DNA from: Prescottella soli
Lineage (GTDB): Bacteria > Actinomycetota > Actinomycetes > Mycobacteriales > Mycobacteriaceae
Reading direction: 5' to 3'
DNA: 64,000 nt
Assembly: GCF_040024445.1 (NCBI RefSeq)
Contig: NZ_CP157276.1
Location: 5,022,001 to 5,086,000, forward strand
Within the stretch, counting starts at the first letter, position 1; each line of letters starts with the position of its first letter. The notes under the pieces were generated by a model that was given only the letters and a program-made list of their open reading frames with translations, searched no databases and had not been told where the DNA came from. This document shows, in pieces, positions 8,733 to 19,617 of this stretch. A program made the position numbers and the translations under genes.

Positions 8733-10340
8733 TCAGATCATCCAGGCGGCAGAGTCGGCCGGCAGCAGACCGTCGGCGAGCGGACGGCTGGTGATGACGA
8801 CCGTGCCGGCCGGCAGCTCGATCGGGCCGTCGGTCGAGTTCAACACGCAGATCAGCCCACCCGCGCGGCGAAACGCGAAACACCCGGGAGGGCTTCCGTA
8901 CCAAGCGATGTCGTCGCCCGAGCACTGCGGCAGCATCGCGCGTAGCTCGAGGGCCGAGCGGTACAGCGACAGCGTCGAACGGACCTCCTCGAGCTGCGTC
9001 TCGACGGTCAGGGCCGCCCACTCCGGCGGGATCGGCAGCCATGTGTCGGGAGCGGTCGAGAAGCCGAACGGCGGGTGCGCCCCCTCCCACGGCAGCGGTA
9101 CGCGGCAGCCGTCCCGGCCGCGTTCGGTGTGTCCCGACCGTTCCCACACAGGGTCCTGCAGGACCGCGTCCGGCAGGTCCACGTTCGGCAGCCCCAACTC
9201 GGCGCCGTTGTAGATGAACGACGCCCCCGGCAGCGCGAGTTCGACGAGCGCCATCGCCCGGGCGCGGGCGAGGCCGCGGTCGCCGCCGCCGTACCGGGTC
9301 ACCTCCCGCTCGACGTCGTGATTCGACAGCGTCCACGTCGGCGTGCCGCCGACACGTGCGACGGCGTCGAGGGAGTTCTCGATGGCCGCCCGCACCGCGT
9401 CGGCGTCGAACGTCGTCTCGGCGAGGCGGAAATTGAAGCCCAGGTGCAGCTCGTCGGGGCGGATGTACTCGCCGAACCGCTCGTTGTCACGCACCCAGAT
9501 CTCGCCGACCGACATCGCGTGTGGGTACTCGTTCATGATCTTGCGGATGCCGCGGTGGATCTCGTGGACGCCGGGATTGTTGAACCGCGGATCGTCGTCG
9601 TCGTTGCGGAGCAGGGCGTTGGTGTCCCAGTCGTGGTCGGGCAGCCCGTCCGGTTTGGCCATCCCGTGGGCGACATCGATCCGGAATCCGTCGACGCCTC
9701 GGTGAAGCCAGAACCGCAGCGTCTTCTCGAGGTCGGCGAACACCTCGGGGTTGTCCCAGTTCAGATCCGGCTGCTCGGCCGCGAAGATGTGCAGGTACCA
9801 CTGGCCGGGGGTGCCGTCGGGCTCGGTGACCCGGGTCCAGGCGGGCCCACCGAAGACGCTCGGCCAGTTGTTGGGCGGCTGCGAACCGTCCGGTCCGCGG
9901 CCGTCGCGGAAGAGGTAACGGTCGCGCGCGGCGCTGCCGGGGGCGGCGGCGAGGGCCTCACGGAACCACGGGTGCTCGTTGCTGGTGTGATTCGGGACGA
10001 GGTCCATCGTCACGCGGATCCCGCGCGCGTGCGCCGCGGCGATCAACGCGTCCATCGTGGCGAGGTCACCGAACAGTGGGTCGATGTCGCGCGGATCGGA
10101 CACGTCGTAGCCGTGATCGGCCATCGGTGACCGCATGACCGGACTGAGCCACAGCGCGTCGACCCCGAGCAGTTCGAGGTAGCCCAGACGGTCGATCACC
10201 CCACCGAGGTCGCCCACACCGTCACCGTTGGAGTCCGAGAACGACCGCGGATAGATCTGGTAGAAGACGGCGTTAGACCACCACGAACGCGCGTCGGCCG
10301 GCGGGGTGGCGGACTGCTCCTCACGGCTGGTCACAGTCAC
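8733..10340 (-). CDS. aglA: GH13 alpha-glucosidase (oligo-1,6-glucosidase/AglA type)
   Basis: 535 residues from a GTG. The GH13 conserved regions are all present: DLVPNH (113-118), DGFRIDV with the nucleophile Asp222, GEIW with the acid/base Glu280, and SNHD with Asp342. The opening FYQIYPRSFSDSNGDGVGDL is typical of subfamilies that cleave alpha-1,4 or alpha-1,6 bonds in malto- and isomalto-oligosaccharides or trehalose-type sugars. There is no signal peptide, so it is cytoplasmic. In M. tuberculosis aglA (Rv2471) is adjacent to glbO in the same relative orientation, supporting the name. It marks the left edge of the conserved block. Confidence 0.9.
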   Translation of the reverse strand: MTVTSREEQSATPPADARSWWSNAVFYQIYPRSFSDSNGDGVGDLGGVIDRLGYLELLGVDALWLSPVMRSPMADHGYDVSDPRDIDPLFGDLATMDALIAAAHARGIRVTMDLVPNHTSNEHPWFREALAAAPGSAARDRYLFRDGRGPDGSQPPNNWPSVFGGPAWTRVTEPDGTPGQWYLHIFAAEQPDLNWDNPEVFADLEKTLRFWLHRGVDGFRIDVAHGMAKPDGLPDHDWDTNALLRNDDDDPRFNNPGVHEIHRGIRKIMNEYPHAMSVGEIWVRDNERFGEYIRPDELHLGFNFRLAETTFDADAVRAAIENSLDAVARVGGTPTWTLSNHDVEREVTRYGGGDRGLARARAMALVELALPGASFIYNGAELGLPNVDLPDAVLQDPVWERSGHTERGRDGCRVPLPWEGAHPPFGFSTAPDTWLPIPPEWAALTVETQLEEVRSTLSLYRSALELRAMLPQCSGDDIAWYGSPPGCFAFRRAGGLICVLNSTDGPIELPAGTVVITSRPLADGLLPADSAAWMI

Positions 10341-10390
10341 TCATAGTGCCGCATCGAGAAGGCGGGGAGTGGCGTATGAGACTGTGTCGC

Positions 10391-10798
10391 CTACACCGGC
10401 GAGTTGACCATCGAGGCCGCGGCCATCTCCATGTAGTCGACGAGGGCGCGGCGGTGCGGTTCGTCCAGGGTCGTGTCGTCGATCGACGCGATCGCCGTGT
10501 GCATGCACCGCAGCCACGCGTCCCGCTCGATCGGCCCGATCTTGAACGGGTTGTGCCGCATCCGCAGGCGCGGATGCCCGCGCTCCTCGGAGTAGGTACG
10601 GGGCCCGCCCCAGTACTGCTCGAGGAACATGCGCATGCGCCGCTCGGCGGGGCCGAGGTCCTCTTCGGGGTACAGCGGCCGGACCACCTCGTCCTTGGCC
10701 ACTTCCTCGTAGAACCGCGCGGTGAGCTTGCGGAACGTCTCGGCTCCGCCCACTGCCTCGTAGAAGGTCTGCTGCGTCGTGTGGTTCGTCTCAGTCAT
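10391..10798 (-). CDS. glbO: group II truncated hemoglobin GlbO
   Basis: 135 residues from the ATG at 10798, preceded by GGAG at 6 bases. It aligns almost without gaps to the mycobacterial trHbO I remember: [23 protein letters not shown], with proximal heme ligand His82, TrpG8 at 95, TyrCD1 at 43 and TyrB10 at 30. These residues form the distal hydrogen-bond network that gives trHbO its very high oxygen affinity. Proposed roles in the family are oxygen or NO handling near the membrane respiratory chain. It diverges from the HNH gene, as glbO does in M. tuberculosis, and it lies close to two putative oxidase accessory genes. Confidence 0.95.
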   Translation of the reverse strand: MTETNHTTQQTFYEAVGGAETFRKLTARFYEEVAKDEVVRPLYPEEDLGPAERRMRMFLEQYWGGPRTYSEERGHPRLRMRHNPFKIGPIERDAWLRCMHTAIASIDDTTLDEPHRRALVDYMEMAAASMVNSPV

Positions 10799-10956
10799 GT
10801 CGTGCTCCATTGTGCCCGTGTCCGACAACTGTGCGTCATCCACCGGGCCCGCGTGCCGCCCGATGTTCACCCGATGTGCGCCGATTTTTTCGCTGAAATG
10901 GGTGTGCGCGACCCGATCATCCGTGGTCAACTTGGGACAGTCTTCGCGGAGGTGGC

Positions 10957-11622
10957 ATGACACACCGAAAGAACGTGCGTTCGCACCGACAACTCGTGCC
11001 CACTGACGTGCGGGATAACCGCACGTCGGGGGCCTTTCCGCTGCACGTCATCCCCGAGTCGGACCTGTCCGGACTCGCCTCGTCACAGAGCGCCGCGCTG
11101 CCCACCTGGAAGAAGCGCCGGGTGCTGCTCCTCAATGCCACCTTCGAACCCCTCACCGCCCTGCCCGCCCGCCGCGCGGTCGTGCTGATGGTGTGCGACA
11201 AGGCCGACGCCGTCCACGAGGACCCGCTCGGGCCTGTCATTCACTCCGAGGGCTACGCCCTCCAGGTCCCGTCCGTGATCCGGCTCCGCAACTACGTGCG
11301 GGTGCCGTACCGGACCCGCGTGCCGATGACCCGGGCCGCACTGATGCACCGCGACCGGTTCCGGTGTGGCTATTGCGGCGACAAGGCCGAGACCATCGAT
11401 CACGTCATCCCGAGAAGCCGCGGCGGCGGACACTCGTGGGAGAACTGCGTCGCCTGCTGCGCGCCGTGCAACCACCGAAAAGCGGACAAGTTGCTCGCCG
11501 AGTTGGGGTGGACGCTCCGCACGGCGTTGGTGCCGCCGTCGGGTCCGCACTGGCGGCTGCTGGCGAGCACCACCGAGGTGCACCCGACGTGGATTCCGTA
11601 TCTCGGGGAGGGCGCGGCCTGA
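10957..11622 (+). CDS. HNH endonuclease-family protein
   Basis: 221 residues; the ATG at 10957 follows GGAGGT. The C-terminal half carries an HNH core with paired zinc cysteines: CGYC (137-140), the catalytic-type DHV (His149), ENC (Asn163) and [11 protein letters not shown] (Cys168/171 and the Asn/His/Lys helix). The N-terminal 120 residues are a conserved actinobacterial extension ([13 protein letters not shown]) of unknown role. The equivalent of Rv2469c sits beside glbO in M. tuberculosis. HNH proteins of this type are conserved, chromosomal and not part of a restriction system. Function is undefined, perhaps nucleic-acid repair or a structural nuclease. Confidence 0.85.
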   Translation: MTHRKNVRSHRQLVPTDVRDNRTSGAFPLHVIPESDLSGLASSQSAALPTWKKRRVLLLNATFEPLTALPARRAVVLMVCDKADAVHEDPLGPVIHSEGYALQVPSVIRLRNYVRVPYRTRVPMTRAALMHRDRFRCGYCGDKAETIDHVIPRSRGGGHSWENCVACCAPCNHRKADKLLAELGWTLRTALVPPSGPHWRLLASTTEVHPTWIPYLGEGAA

Positions 11623-11671
11623 TTCGGCCCCGGCGCTTCCATTTCGGCAGGACTGGGCTACGGTTTGCGTC

Positions 11672-11923
11672 GTGAGCATTCTCGAGACAGTGCTGATATT
11701 CGTAGGGATTCCAGTCCTGGTGATCGCGGTCCTCGGCCTCCTGACCATCACGGTCCGTCGGTCGCCGAACCCGCTCCCGGCGGAGTACCGCCTCGGCGAG
11801 CGGTGGACGTTCGGCCCGGTTCTGTGGAGCGCCACCGACGAGGTGACCACCCACAGCCACCACTCGGCGCATGCCGCGGCTGGTGCAGATCTGATCGGAG
11901 GTTCGGCAAGTGGCAAGTGGTGA
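11672..11923 (+). CDS. ctaJ: small membrane protein, probable cytochrome aa3 oxidase subunit CtaJ
   Basis: 83 residues from a GTG at 11672. One strong membrane helix spans about residues 5-27, followed by a polar tail with a His cluster (TTHSHHSAHAAAGADLIGG) and the ending ASGKW. Its last 14 bases overlap the start of the DUF5130 gene, so the two are coupled. From memory, small proteins of this kind encoded beside the DUF5130 gene in M. smegmatis copurify with the respiratory III2-IV2 supercomplex, and one is called CtaJ. The assignment rests on that recollection, the size and the neighbourhood. Confidence 0.6.
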   Translation: MSILETVLIFVGIPVLVIAVLGLLTITVRRSPNPLPAEYRLGERWTFGPVLWSATDEVTTHSHHSAHAAAGADLIGGSASGKW

Positions 11924-12386
11924 CGTTCTCCAGTCCTCGGCGGTCGCGCCCGCTGATCTGCCGGTCGGCACGGTTGTGACCACCAGCGGTCGCCTCTCCG
12001 GCGTGCACCGCGTCGGCGAGCTCCTCAACCAGCCGCCGTTCACGACCGACGAGCTCGTGCGCCTCGACGATGCGCTCACGGACGCGACCCGCCTGACCCA
12101 GGTGCGGTTCAACGTCTTCATCGGCGATCTGGGCGAGAACCCGGCCGCCGGCGCCGACGCCGTCTTCCCGAGCACCCCCGAGGCCGAGCGTTCGGTCCTC
12201 ATCGCGGTGTCGCCGAACCAGCGGGCCATCGAGGTCCGCGGTGGTCGTCGGATCGGAAACCGCGTGACGGACCGCGTCGCGCAGCTCGGTGTCACGGCTG
12301 CCGTCGCGTCGTTCGGCGAGGGCAACCTCATCGACGGTCTCGTCTCGGCCCTGCGCGTGATGAGCTCGGCGATCGCCCCCAAGTAA
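11910..12386 (+). CDS. DUF5130 (TPM-like) protein, possible respiratory supercomplex associate
   Basis: 158 residues from a GTG preceded by GGAGG at 8 bases, lying inside the preceding small gene. The fold looks like a TPM-type domain: FTTDELVRLDDALTDATR, VRFNVFIGDLGENP and a Ser/Asn-rich strand before IEVRGGRRIGNRV. It corresponds in position to Rv2468c. There is no membrane segment or catalytic motif. Its coupling to the putative CtaJ gene suggests a role at the cytoplasmic face of the aa3 oxidase. The family has no established activity that I can state with confidence. Confidence 0.75.
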   Translation: MASGDVLQSSAVAPADLPVGTVVTTSGRLSGVHRVGELLNQPPFTTDELVRLDDALTDATRLTQVRFNVFIGDLGENPAAGADAVFPSTPEAERSVLIAVSPNQRAIEVRGGRRIGNRVTDRVAQLGVTAAVASFGEGNLIDGLVSALRVMSSAIAPK

Positions 12387-12407
12387 TACCTGTACTCAAG
12401 CGCTCCA

Positions 12408-12443
12408 CCGGTGACCCGATGCCGCATGGCATCGGGTCACCGG
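12408..12443. terminator. bidirectional hairpin between the DUF5130 gene and pepN
   Basis: CCGGTGACCCGATGCC-gcat-GGCATCGGGTCACCGG is a perfect 16-bp stem with a 4-base loop, placed 21 bp past the DUF5130 stop and 36 bp past the convergent pepN stop. It should end transcription from both sides, though neither side has a long T-run. Confidence 0.75.
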
Positions 12444-12479
12444 CATTTCGGGCGGAGCCCGACATTCAGCTCTGCTGGG

Positions 12480-15065
<2,586 letters not shown>

Positions 15066-15132
15066 GGAGATCTCCTCGTCAAGGATGGACAAACAACTCT
15101 CTGTTATCCCACCACGCATCCCGGCCCGCCCG

Positions 15133-15195
15133 CGATTTGCGCACTTGTCGCTGCGGCTCGGGCGTCCGCGGCACCGACAAGTGCGCGAAACGCGG
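15133..15195. repeat. dispersed intergenic hairpin repeat, copy A
   Basis: An imperfect inverted repeat with arms containing TTTGCGCACTTGTCG and CGACAAGTGCGCGAAA around a central CG-rich loop. It begins directly after the stop of the FAD oxidoreductase gene (minus strand). The same element, better preserved, is found at 40066-40127. It probably serves as a transcription terminator or 3'-end stabiliser. Confidence 0.7.
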
Positions 15196-15197
15196 GG

Positions 15198-16439
15198 TCA
15201 CGGATGGAGCTCGGCGAGCGGGACGGCGGGGTCGGCCAGCCGGGTGGGATCGACCGGGCCGGAGAACGCGACGAGCGCCTTGATGTCGTCGGTGACGTCC
15301 CAGATGTTGACGTTCATCCCGGCCAGGACGTGGTTCTCCTCGTCGAGCCAGAACGCGAGGAACTCGCGCCCCGCGACGTCGCCGCGGGTGACCACCTTCG
15401 AGTACTTCGGCGCCCAGCCCACGTACTCCATGCCGAGGTCGTACTGGTCGGTGAAGAAGTACGGCAGATTCGTGTACTCCTCGGGATGCCCCAGCATGGT
15501 CGCCGCCGCGATCGCCGGTTGGTTCAGCGCGTTCGCCCAGTGTTCGACACGGACCCGCGTCGCCAACAGCGGGTGCTGCTGCGCGGCGATGTCCCCGACG
15601 GCGACGATGTCGGGATCGCTGGTGGTCAGGTTCCCGTTCACGAGCACCCCGCCGTTGACGGAAAGTCCCGCGGACTCGGCGATCTCGATGTTCGGTTGCG
15701 CGCCGACCGCGACCAGGACCGTATCCGCGGGCAGCGCCGTGCCGTCGCCGAGGCGGACGCCGTCGGCGCGGCCGTCGGTCACGGTGATCTCCTCGACCTT
15801 CGCGCCGAACCGGAAATCGACGCCGTGTTCGCGGTGGAGATCGGCGAACACCGCACCCATCTCCTTGCCGAGCGCGGCGAGCAGCGGCAGTTCGGAAGCC
15901 TCGACGATCGTGACCGACACATCCCGGTTCCGCGCGCCCGCCCCGATCTCCAGGCCGATCCACCCCCCACCCACGATTACCAACCGGGATCCGGGCTCCA
16001 GCGCCGCGATGAGAGCGTCCGACTCGTCGATCGTGCGTAGGTAGTGCACGCCCGCGGCGTCCGCGCCGGAAATCGGGGGACGGCGCGACCGCGAACCCGT
16101 GGCGAGGGCCAGCTTGTCGTAGGCGACGGTGGAACCGTCGGGCAGGACCACGTGCTTGCGGTCGCGGTCGATCGCCGTCGCCGTCGTTCCCAGCCGCACG
16201 TCCACGTGGTGGTCGCGGTACCAGTCACCGTGCTGCACCGTGAAATCGGGCAATTCCTTCTTGCCGGCGACATGTTCCTTCGACAGTGGCGGCCGCTCGT
16301 ACGGAAGGTGGTCCTCCTCGCAGAGGAGCACGATCGACCCGTCGAAGTCCCTGTCCCTCAACGATTCTGCGATCTTCGCGCCGGCCAGGCCGCCGCCGAC
16401 GATCACGAACGTGCGATTCGATGGCGCGTGGAGTGTCAC
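15198..16439 (-). CDS. FAD-dependent ferredoxin/rubredoxin reductase-like oxidoreductase
   Basis: 413 residues from the GTG at 16439 (GGAG 6 bases upstream); an in-frame ATG at 16523 is an alternative start. The FAD-binding GxGxxG (VGGGLAGAK) is near residue 15, and the NAD-binding IVGGGWIGLEIGA near residue 155. The segment EDHLPYERPPLSK and the late VAVGDIAAQ motif are typical of the reductase components of P450 and dioxygenase systems. Such proteins move electrons from NAD(P)H to a ferredoxin or rubredoxin. No ferredoxin gene is adjacent, so the partner is unknown; the P450 at 2.2-3.4 kb is one candidate. A dispersed hairpin follows the stop. Confidence 0.85.
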   Translation of the reverse strand: MTLHAPSNRTFVIVGGGLAGAKIAESLRDRDFDGSIVLLCEEDHLPYERPPLSKEHVAGKKELPDFTVQHGDWYRDHHVDVRLGTTATAIDRDRKHVVLPDGSTVAYDKLALATGSRSRRPPISGADAAGVHYLRTIDESDALIAALEPGSRLVIVGGGWIGLEIGAGARNRDVSVTIVEASELPLLAALGKEMGAVFADLHREHGVDFRFGAKVEEITVTDGRADGVRLGDGTALPADTVLVAVGAQPNIEIAESAGLSVNGGVLVNGNLTTSDPDIVAVGDIAAQQHPLLATRVRVEHWANALNQPAIAAATMLGHPEEYTNLPYFFTDQYDLGMEYVGWAPKYSKVVTRGDVAGREFLAFWLDEENHVLAGMNVNIWDVTDDIKALVAFSGPVDPTRLADPAVPLAELHP

Positions 16440-16625
16440 GGGAGGCTCCGTCCCCGAGTCGCCGACGACCGTTGCTGTCGACCGTCGTGTCGACTCTCGC
16501 TGGTGGCTGTCCTCCACCGACACTATCCGGGGTCACGGGCGCGCGGGAAGGATTCCCGCGGGGTCGTGGTTGTCTTGAACGGACAGGTGTGACGGAGGTC
16601 GCGCCGCAGGAAGAGGGAGTCAGGC

Positions 16626-17255
16626 GTGAGTGCAAACACCGGCAGCGGAGACCGCAAGGACACTGTCGACTTCTGGTTCGATCCGCTGTGCCCGTGGTGC
16701 TGGATCACGTCGCGCTGGATCCTGGAGGTCACCAAGGTCCGCGACATCGACGCGAACTTCCACGTCATGAGCCTCGCCGTCCTCAACGAGGGACGCGAGC
16801 TGCCCGAGGAGTACCGCGAGCGGATGGCCCAGGCGTGGGGGCCGGTGCGCGTGCTGATCGCGGCCGCGCAGCAGCGGGGCGACGACATCCTGCTCCCGCT
16901 CTACACCGCGATGGGCACCCGCATCCACAACGAGGGCAACCAGGACCTGACCGACGTGATCGTCAAGTCGCTGGCCGAGCTGGAGCTGCCCGCGGACCTG
17001 GCCGCGGCCGCGGACACCGACGAGTTCGACGCCGAGCTGCGCCGCAGCCACCACGCCGGCATGGACAAGGTGGGCGACGACGTCGGCACCCCGACGATCC
17101 ACGTCAACGGCACCGCGTTCTTCGGTCCGGTCCTGTCGCGCATCCCGCGCGGCGAGGACGCAGGCCGAGTGTGGGACGGCGCGGTGGCACTCGCGTCCTA
17201 CCCGCACTTCTTCGAGCTCAAGCGCACCCGCACCGAGGACCCCGCGTTCGACTGA
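16626..17255 (+). CDS. mycothiol-dependent nitroreductase / DsbA-family protein (Rv2466c-like)
   Basis: 209 residues from a GTG after GGGAG. A thioredoxin-fold DsbA-like domain starts almost immediately, with the active site CPWC at residues 22-25 ([12 protein letters not shown]). The second half contains the [17 protein letters not shown] cis-proline region. No signal peptide is present, so it is cytoplasmic. Rv2466c of M. tuberculosis has the same motif and neighbours (pepN, rpiB) and is a mycothiol-dependent reductase linked to oxidative stress and nitro-prodrug activation. In that family the first cysteine reacts with mycothiol. I infer the same role here. Confidence 0.85.
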   Translation: MSANTGSGDRKDTVDFWFDPLCPWCWITSRWILEVTKVRDIDANFHVMSLAVLNEGRELPEEYRERMAQAWGPVRVLIAAAQQRGDDILLPLYTAMGTRIHNEGNQDLTDVIVKSLAELELPADLAAAADTDEFDAELRRSHHAGMDKVGDDVGTPTIHVNGTAFFGPVLSRIPRGEDAGRVWDGAVALASYPHFFELKRTRTEDPAFD

Positions 17256-17383
17256 CGTCGCCCGCTCGGACATCGGACCAGGGGCAGGCGGGTGGCGCGG
17301 GCACGTGGTAGTCGCGTGTCCGCGGCCGGTCCGCTCGAGTCCCCACCGTCGCCGGGTCGGCGCCGCCTGTCAGAATTGAGGTC

Positions 17384-17866
17384 ATGCGCGTATACCTGGG
17401 TGCCGACCACGCCGGCTTCGAACGCAAGAACCAGATCATCGAACACCTCACCGCCAACGGCCACGAGGCCATCGACTGCGGTGCGCACGAATACGACGCC
17501 CTCGACGACTACCCCGCCTTCTGCATCGAGGCGGCCCGCCGCGTCGTCGCCGACCCGGGCAGCCTGGGCCTGGTGCTCGGCGGCAGCGGCAACGGCGAGC
17601 AGATCGCCGCGAACAAGGTCCCCGGCGCCCGCTGCGCGCTGGCGTGGAGCGTCGAGACCGCACAGCTCGCGCGCCAGCACAACAACGCGCAGCTGATCGG
17701 CATCGGCGGCCGTATGCACACGCTCGAGGAGACGCTCGCGATCGTCGACGCCTTCCTGTCGACTGCATGGTCGGAGGAGGAGCGCCACCAGCGTCGCATC
17801 GACATCCTCGCCGAGTACGAGAAGACGGGTGTCGCGCCGGCGCTGCCCGAGGCACCCGAGGCATAG
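17384..17866 (+). CDS. rpiB: ribose-5-phosphate isomerase B
   Basis: 160 residues. The LacAB/RpiB signature is complete: GADHAGFE (Asp8, His9), the phosphate and anion-hole loop GGSGNGEQ (67-74), and RQHNNAQLIGIGGR with His99. It interconverts ribose-5-phosphate and ribulose-5-phosphate in the pentose phosphate pathway. Like the mycobacterial enzyme it lacks the Cys base at position 66 used by E. coli RpiB and would use Glu72. It sits 10 bp before nei2, as in M. tuberculosis Rv2465c-Rv2464c, and is probably co-transcribed with it. Confidence 0.95.
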   Translation: MRVYLGADHAGFERKNQIIEHLTANGHEAIDCGAHEYDALDDYPAFCIEAARRVVADPGSLGLVLGGSGNGEQIAANKVPGARCALAWSVETAQLARQHNNAQLIGIGGRMHTLEETLAIVDAFLSTAWSEEERHQRRIDILAEYEKTGVAPALPEAPEA

Positions 17867-17876
17867 GAAGACCACC

Positions 17877-18674
17877 TTGCCCGAGGGACACACCCTGCAC
17901 CGTCTCGCGCGTCTGCATCAGAGACGGTTCGCGGGATCCCCGGTGCGGGTGTCGAGCCCGCAAGGACGTTTCACCGAGGACGCGGCCCTGATCGACGGCC
18001 GCGTCCTCGTCCGTTCCGACGCCTGGGGCAAGCACCTGTGGCACCACTACGAGAACGGTCTGGTGGTGCACGTCCACCTGGGCCTGTACGGGAAGTTCAC
18101 CGAGTCGGCGGTGCCCCTCGACGCGCCCGTCGGCCAGGTCCGCATGCGCATGATCGGCGCCGACCACGGCACCGACCTGCGCGGGCCCACCGCGTGCGAG
18201 GTGCTGCACCCACCGCAGGTCGCGGCGATCGAGGCCCGGCTGGGGCCGGACCCGCTCCGAAACGATGCCGACCCGGACCGTGCGTGGGCACGGATCTCCA
18301 AGTCGCAAACGCCGATCGGCGCGCTACTGATGGATCAGGCTGTCCTCGCCGGGGTCGGCAACGTCTACCGTGCGGAGATCCTGTTCCGGCACGGCATCCA
18401 CCCCGAACGCCCGGGCAAGCGGGTCAGCCGCGCCGAGTTCGACGCGATGTGGGCGGACCTCGTCGAGCTGATGAGCATCGGGGTGCGTCGCGGCAAGATG
18501 CACGTCGTGCGTCCCGAGGACGACCACGGTGAGCCGTCGTACGCGAAGGACCGGCCGCGTACCTACACCTACCGCAGAGCAGGATCGGCGTGCCGCATCT
18601 GCGGCACGCCGATCGCTCACACAGTCATGAAGGGGCGCAACCTGTTCTGGTGCCCCGGTTGTCAGGCCGACTAG
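17877..18674 (+). CDS. nei2: Fpg/Nei-family DNA glycosylase-AP lyase (Nei2)
   Basis: 265 residues from a TTG at 17877. This start is required by the family: the mature protein must begin PEGH, with the N-terminal proline as Schiff-base nucleophile and Glu as the catalytic acid. The C-terminal zinc finger is CRIC (C239, C242) and CPGC (C259, C262). The H2TH region lies around GALLMDQAVLAGVGNVYRAE. The enzyme removes oxidised bases, mainly pyrimidines, and nicks the abasic site. The stop codon is shared on the opposite strand with the DUF1542 gene (CTAG at 18671-18674). Confidence 0.9.
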   Translation: MPEGHTLHRLARLHQRRFAGSPVRVSSPQGRFTEDAALIDGRVLVRSDAWGKHLWHHYENGLVVHVHLGLYGKFTESAVPLDAPVGQVRMRMIGADHGTDLRGPTACEVLHPPQVAAIEARLGPDPLRNDADPDRAWARISKSQTPIGALLMDQAVLAGVGNVYRAEILFRHGIHPERPGKRVSRAEFDAMWADLVELMSIGVRRGKMHVVRPEDDHGEPSYAKDRPRTYTYRRAGSACRICGTPIAHTVMKGRNLFWCPGCQAD

Positions 18675-19507
18675 AAGTCGAAGCCGCCGAAGTCGCCGCC
18701 ACCGAAGTCGCCACCACCGAAGTCGCCGCCGCCCCAGTCGCCGCCACCGTCTCCCATGGCGCCGTAGTCGGTATCGCCGCCCATGTCGCCACCGGCGTCG
18801 CCGCCCATGTCACCCATGTCGCCACCCTGGTCCTGACCGGCCTCGAGGCCGTCCTGGTAGCCGTCGCCGTACCCGCTCTCGAAGGCCTGCGCGTCGTAGG
18901 GGACGCCCGACATGCCGGAGAACATCGCCGAGAACAGGAACATCGAACCGACGCCCCACGCACCCGCGACGAGGGCGGGCTTCCACCACGGCTCCGAGTA
19001 CCAGCCGGCCGGGACCGGACGTCCGGCGACGCGGCCGCCGGGGTAGTAGTTCGGCGTGCGCGCCGACGGGTTCGGCGACGCGGACACCTGACGACCCTCG
19101 AACTCGATCTCGCGGTCCTCGGTGACCGAACCGGCCGTCTTCTGGCCGTCGATGCTCGGAACCTCGGGGCCGGGATCCATGCCCATCGCCGTGCGCGCGG
19201 CACGGATGTAGTACAGGCCCTCGAGCGCGGTCTGCTTCGCGAGGCGGGCCTGGACCGGCGTGGTGGCCTGCTCGATCTGCGAGCCGGCGGCGGTGTACCG
19301 CTCGGACGCGTCGGCGAGCGCCTGCTTGGAGGCGTCGTCGGAGCCGACGAGGTTGTAGACCTGGCCGCCCAGTCGCTCGATCGCCTGGCGCGCATCCGCC
19401 TTGGCGTCTTCGAGCTGGTTCGCCGAGTGGCCCTTGTTCTTGTTCTGGCTCTTCATGACCAGAAAGACGACGGCGCCGAGTACAGCGACGATGAGGAGGA
19501 GTTCCAC
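18671..19507 (-). CDS. membrane-anchored DUF1542-like protein with Gly/Asp-rich tail
   Basis: 278 residues. A single N-terminal membrane helix (residues 2-18, ELLLIVAVLGAVVFLVM) is followed by a helical region with ARQAIERLGGQ and ALADASERYTAAGSQI spacing, as in DUF1542-type repeats. A second hydrophobic patch is near residues 178-196 (WWKPALVAGAWGVGSMF). The last 50 residues are low complexity: GGDMGDMGG units, then three GGGDFGG units, ending GGFDF. The function is unknown. The acidic glycine-rich tail resembles flexible or metal-binding segments in surface-linked proteins. It diverges from dinB. Confidence 0.7.
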   Translation of the reverse strand: MELLLIVAVLGAVVFLVMKSQNKNKGHSANQLEDAKADARQAIERLGGQVYNLVGSDDASKQALADASERYTAAGSQIEQATTPVQARLAKQTALEGLYYIRAARTAMGMDPGPEVPSIDGQKTAGSVTEDREIEFEGRQVSASPNPSARTPNYYPGGRVAGRPVPAGWYSEPWWKPALVAGAWGVGSMFLFSAMFSGMSGVPYDAQAFESGYGDGYQDGLEAGQDQGGDMGDMGGDAGGDMGGDTDYGAMGDGGGDWGGGDFGGGDFGGGDFGGFDF

Positions 19508-19603
19508 GGGGTGCCTTCCGGGGGCGACAAAACGGACATCGTTCAGGATACCGGGGTCGGGTGACCCGCGACTCGGACACGATCCGCTTGTCGGGGGTCG
19601 ATG

Positions 19604-19617
19604 CGAACATATGTTCG
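19604..19617. promoter_or_regulatory. LexA (SOS) box overlapping the dinB start
   Basis: CGAACATATGTTCG is a perfect 14-bp palindrome and fits the actinobacterial SOS consensus TCGAAC-N4-GTTCGA at every core position. It covers the ATG at 19611, so bound LexA would block initiation of a short-leader or leaderless dinB mRNA. Confidence 0.85.

Noticed and set aside
18671-18830. CRISPR-like or minisatellite repeats
   Set aside because: The repeated GCCGCCGCC/GTCGCC pattern is the coding sequence for a Gly/Asp-rich protein tail, with no spacers or fixed repeat unit.
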